Assembly (NCBI GenBank): GCA_017307955.1
Contig: JAFKFV010000011.1
Span: 124,001 to 188,000, forward strand
Reading direction: 5' to 3'
Length of the DNA: 64,000 bases
Source of the DNA: Allobosea sp.
Lineage (GTDB): Bacteria > Pseudomonadota > Alphaproteobacteria > Rhizobiales > Kaistiaceae
In this document: positions 61,152 through 64,000 of the stretch, one piece after another
How positions within the stretch are numbered: the first letter of the stretch is position 1
Layout: each line of letters begins with the position of its first letter
Position numbers and translations under genes: made by a program
Notes under the pieces: model-generated
The model's input: the letters and a program-made list of their open reading frames with translations, nothing else
What the model was told of the DNA's origin: nothing
The model's database searches: none

Positions 61152-63569
61152 TCAGGACGCCGGCTTCAGGTGGCGCACCGGCCGCGCCGGCGCCAGCGCC
61201 GAGGCGGCGCGGGCGATCGCCTCGGCGTCGATGCCGTGATGGCGATAAAGGTCGGCGATCGTGCCCGTCTGGCCGAAATGCTCGACGCCGAGCGAACGCG
61301 TGCGGTGGCCGGCGACCGAGCCGAGCCAGCCGAGCGTCGCCGGATGACCGTCGATGACGGTGACGAGGCCGCAATGCGCCGGCAGCGCCTCGAACAGCCG
61401 CTCGGCATGCGAGCGGGCATGGACGAGACCGCGTTCGCGCGCCCGGCCCGCCGCTGTCCAGCCGGCGTTCAGCCGGTCGGCCGAGGTGACGGCGAGGAGA
61501 CCGATATCGCGCCGGTCCTCGGCAAGGAGCCCCGTCGCCGCGATCGCTTCCGGCGCGACGGCGCCCTGATAGGCGATGACGAGTTCGGCATTCGGCCCCG
61601 GCTCGCGCAGCCAGTAGGCGCCGTCGACGATGGCGCGCGACAGCTCCGGTGTCAGCGGCCGCTGCGGCTGCTCGATCGGCCGGGTCGAAAGGCGGAGATA
61701 GAGCGAGCCGCCCGTTTCGTCCCGGAGCCAGGTCCGCTCGTCCGGCTCGCCGTCGGCCTTGGCGCGCTGGATATAGTCGAAGCCGAAGCCGAGGATGGTC
61801 GCGAGTTCGTCGACGAAAGCCGGCTCGAAGGCGGCGAGCCCGTCCTGCGCGAGGCCGACCAGCGGCGTGCCGATCGACTGATGCGCGCCGCCCTCTGGCG
61901 CCAGCGTCACGCCCGAAGGCGTCGCGACGAGGATGAAGCGGGCGTCCTGGTAGCAGGCATAGTTGAGCGCGTCGGCGCCGCGATAGATGAAGGGGTCGTA
62001 GAGCGTGCCGATCGGCAGCAGCCGCTCGCCATTGATGGCATGCGACAGCCCGAGCGCCGAGAGCATCAGGAAGAGGTTCATCTCGGCGATGCCAAGTTCC
62101 AGATGCTGGCCTTGCGGCGAGAATTCCCAGTTGAAGGTCGAGGGGATACGCTCGGCCTTGAAGAGATCGGCCATATTCTCGCGCGCAAAGAGGCCGCGGC
62201 GGTTCACGAACGGCCCGAGATTGGTCGAGACCGTGACGTCCGGCGAGGTCGTGACGATGCGGCGGGCGAGGTCGCTGTCCTCGCGCGCGATCTCGTTGAG
62301 GATCTGGCCGAAGCCCGCCTGCGTCGAGAGCTGCCGACCGGCCGCCGGCGGCACCGGCAACGCTTCCGGAACCGCGACCACCGGTGCTGCGCCGCTCTTC
62401 TGCCGAGCCGCGAAGGGAACTTCGGCGAGGAAGGCCTCAATCTCGGCGGGTGGCGTCGCGAGGCCCTCGAACGGTTCCCATTCATGGCCTGCCCGGACAC
62501 TCATCGCCGTGCGCAGCTGGTCGACCTGCGCCGGCGTCATCAGCCCGGCATGGTTGTCCTTGTGGCCGGCGAGCGGCAGGCCGAAGCCCTTTATCGTGTA
62601 GGCGATGAAACAGGTCGGGCGCTCATGCGTCCGCGCCCTGGCAAAGGCCTCGGTCAGGCTCGGCAGGTCGTGGCCGGCGAGGTTGGTCATGAGGCTCGCG
62701 AGTTCGGCATCGCTGCGCCGCTCGACGAGCGCCGTCACCGCGCCCTGGTCGCCGATCTCGTCGAGAAGCCGCTTCCGCCACGCCGCGCCGCCCTGGAAGC
62801 AGAGCGCCGAATAGAGCTGGTTGGGACAGTGGTCGATCCAGTCGCGCAGGCGCTCGCCGCCCGGCTCGGCAAAGGCCGCCTCGAGCAGGCGGCCATATTT
62901 CAGGATCACCACGTCCCAGCCGAAATTGGCGAAGATCGCCTCGAAGCGCTCCCAGAGCCCTTCGCGCACCACGGCGTCGAGGCTCTGGCGGTTGTAGTCG
63001 ACGATCCACCAGCAGTTCCGGAGGCCGTGCTTCCAACCCTCGAGCAGCGCCTCGAAGATGTTGCCCTCGTCCATCTCTGCGTCGCCGACAAGAGCCACCA
63101 TGCGTCCCGCCTTGCGCCCGCCGCTCCAGCCCTTGGCGCGGACATAGTCCTGCACCAGCGCCGAAAACAGCGTCTGCGCCGCGCCGAGCCCGACCGAGCC
63201 GGTCGAGAAGTCGACATCGTCGGTGTCCTTGGTGCGCGAGGGATAGCTCTGCGCGCCCTTGAAGGCGCGGAAAGCCTCGATCTTCTCGCGGCTCTGGCGG
63301 CCGAGCAGATACTGGATGGCATGGAAGGCCGGGCTCGCATGCGGCTTCACCGCGACGCGGTCTTCCGGCCGGAGCGCCTCGAAATAGAGCGCCGTCATGA
63401 TAGTCGCGACCGAGGCGGAGGAGGCCTGGTGGCCGCCGATCTTGATGCCTTCCTCGTTGTCGCGCAGGTGGTTGGCGTTGTGGATCATCCAAGCGGAGAG
63501 CCACAGAACCTTCTTTTCCAGCTCGGCGAGGATGGCGGCGGGCCGCCCGGTCTCGGTCAGGACATCCAT
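61152..63569 (-). CDS. Homodimeric E1/transketolase-like thiamine-diphosphate enzyme
   Basis: An 805-residue enzyme of the AceE-type/transketolase fold. The N-terminal half has [47 protein letters not shown] (the ThDP GDxxxxEG motif) and the [12 protein letters not shown] segment. The middle and C-terminal parts have [19 protein letters not shown] and a pyruvate-DH-type C domain with [17 protein letters not shown]. It is about 80 residues shorter than AceE and lacks E2/E3 neighbours, so the annotation stays general: E1 component or transketolase-like. GGGAGG lies 11 bases before the ATG at 63569; an in-frame GTG at 63575 with a five-base spacing is an alternative start. Confidence 0.75.
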   Translation of the reverse strand: MDVLTETGRPAAILAELEKKVLWLSAWMIHNANHLRDNEEGIKIGGHQASSASVATIMTALYFEALRPEDRVAVKPHASPAFHAIQYLLGRQSREKIEAFRAFKGAQSYPSRTKDTDDVDFSTGSVGLGAAQTLFSALVQDYVRAKGWSGGRKAGRMVALVGDAEMDEGNIFEALLEGWKHGLRNCWWIVDYNRQSLDAVVREGLWERFEAIFANFGWDVVILKYGRLLEAAFAEPGGERLRDWIDHCPNQLYSALCFQGGAAWRKRLLDEIGDQGAVTALVERRSDAELASLMTNLAGHDLPSLTEAFARARTHERPTCFIAYTIKGFGLPLAGHKDNHAGLMTPAQVDQLRTAMSVRAGHEWEPFEGLATPPAEIEAFLAEVPFAARQKSGAAPVVAVPEALPVPPAAGRQLSTQAGFGQILNEIAREDSDLARRIVTTSPDVTVSTNLGPFVNRRGLFARENMADLFKAERIPSTFNWEFSPQGQHLELGIAEMNLFLMLSALGLSHAINGERLLPIGTLYDPFIYRGADALNYACYQDARFILVATPSGVTLAPEGGAHQSIGTPLVGLAQDGLAAFEPAFVDELATILGFGFDYIQRAKADGEPDERTWLRDETGGSLYLRLSTRPIEQPQRPLTPELSRAIVDGAYWLREPGPNAELVIAYQGAVAPEAIAATGLLAEDRRDIGLLAVTSADRLNAGWTAAGRARERGLVHARSHAERLFEALPAHCGLVTVIDGHPATLGWLGSVAGHRTRSLGVEHFGQTGTIADLYRHHGIDAEAIARAASALAPARPVRHLKPAS

Positions 63570-63717
63570 CGGCACGACAACCTCCCTTGCTGCGCGCTCC
63601 CCGAGACTATCGCCGCTTCGCGCCGCCGTCGAACGAAGATGACGGGGAAGGCGCGTCCGTGATACTCGCCTTGCCCGGAAAGGCCCCGGCGCGGCGGCCG
63701 GGAGAGGAAGACGACAC

Positions 63718-64000
63718 ATGACGGCAGCATCGAGCGCGGCTCCGGCGGCGGATTTCAGGGCGAGCGGCGCGGCCGTTCACGGCTTCATCGAGACGGCGCT
63801 CAAGGCGGCCGGCAGCGAGAGCGCGCAGGCGGTCTCGGTCGCCGACGCCTTGACGGAGGCCTCGCTGCGCGGCGTCGACAGCCATGGCTGCCGGCTGCTC
63901 GTCCACTATGCCAAGGTCGTGCGCACCGGCCGCATCAATCCCGCCCCCAAGCTCGGCGCCAAGGTCACGGGTCCGGCGACCGTCATCGTCGATGGCGACA
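63718..64000 (+). CDS. Ldh2-family malate/L-lactate dehydrogenase, N-terminal part
   Basis: The first 94 residues of a gene that runs off the right edge. GGAGAGGAAG lies seven bases before the ATG. The visible segment VADALTEASLRGVDSHGCRLL and GRINPAPK is typical of the Ldh2/YlbC family of NAD(P)-dependent 2-hydroxyacid dehydrogenases, where the SHG His is near the active site. It is divergent from the E1/transketolase gene across 148 bases. Substrate is unknown from this fragment. Confidence 0.82.
   Translation, partial: MTAASSAAPAADFRASGAAVHGFIETALKAAGSESAQAVSVADALTEASLRGVDSHGCRLLVHYAKVVRTGRINPAPKLGAKVTGPATVIVDGD

Noticed and set aside
61068-63662. An 864-codon frame opposite the E1/transketolase gene
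   Set aside because: The minus-strand gene has the ThDP motif and family length; the opposite frame is Arg/Ala-rich without domains.

Overview
The window is GC-rich (roughly two thirds G+C by eye), densely coded DNA with very short intergenic gaps. The gene set suggests an alphaproteobacterium of the Hyphomicrobiales (Rhizobiales) type: moc-like oxygenase genes, a TamA/TamB pair, a TacA/GNAT toxin-antitoxin pair, soluble transhydrogenase, Liv- and Dpp-type ABC importers, and rhizobial-style inverted-repeat intergenic elements. The genus cannot be fixed from the sequence alone. I saw no rRNA, tRNA, CRISPR array, insertion sequence or phage gene. It reads as a chromosomal stretch rich in catabolic and envelope functions.

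Layout. 1-2.6 kb: the end of a sugar/nucleoside utilisation locus (GH140-like hydrolase, SDR epimerase, nucleoside hydrolase-like protein). 2.6-5.0 kb: glutaryl-CoA dehydrogenase with a class III CoA-transferase. 5.1-9.1 kb: a three-component oxygenase (MocD-like desaturase, Rieske ferredoxin, ferredoxin reductase) divergent from a LacI-type regulator, with a perfect 15-bp inverted operator pair between them. 9.2-14.6 kb: an MHS transporter, a membrane-segment-less FtsK translocase and a DUF805 protein. 14.6-18.8 kb: an AcoR-like sigma-54 activator divergent from an aldehyde dehydrogenase plus DUF779, with a -24/-12 promoter. 18.8-22.6 kb: a TacA antitoxin with a frameshifted GNAT toxin, soluble transhydrogenase, CDP-diacylglycerol pyrophosphatase and a DUF6790 protein. 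22.9-29.2 kb: TamA and TamB. 29.4-32.3 kb: GltS, glutaminase and DUF1993. 32.3-35.4 kb: a Spy/CpxP-like periplasmic protein divergent from an OmpR/EnvZ-type two-component system. 35.4-40.4 kb: guanine deaminase, L,D-transpeptidase, an LprI-like protein, CcdA, a thioredoxin-like protein, an MliC-like lysozyme inhibitor and an unlisted 56-residue membrane protein.

40.5-54.4 kb holds the most unusual locus. The leftward arm has a TIGR04076 protein, an aldo/keto reductase, an NTF2-like protein, a Liv-type binding protein, an aldo/keto reductase fused to a RidA domain, and a 1087-residue GH94-type phosphorylase. The rightward arm has livGFHM, a membrane-dipeptidase-like enzyme and a glutamate-receptor-like protein. 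The two arms together make one complete importer, so they probably form one regulon for an unidentified amino-sugar or amino-acid-linked substrate. 54.4-59.6 kb is a complete Dpp-type peptide importer. 59.7-61.1 kb pairs an Rrf2 regulator, apparently leaderless and with an operator over its start codon, with a thioredoxin-reductase-like flavoprotein. 61.2-64 kb has a homodimeric E1/transketolase-like enzyme divergent from an Ldh2-family dehydrogenase that runs off the right edge.

Many long reading frames opposite the real genes are shadows produced by high GC3 and were left out.
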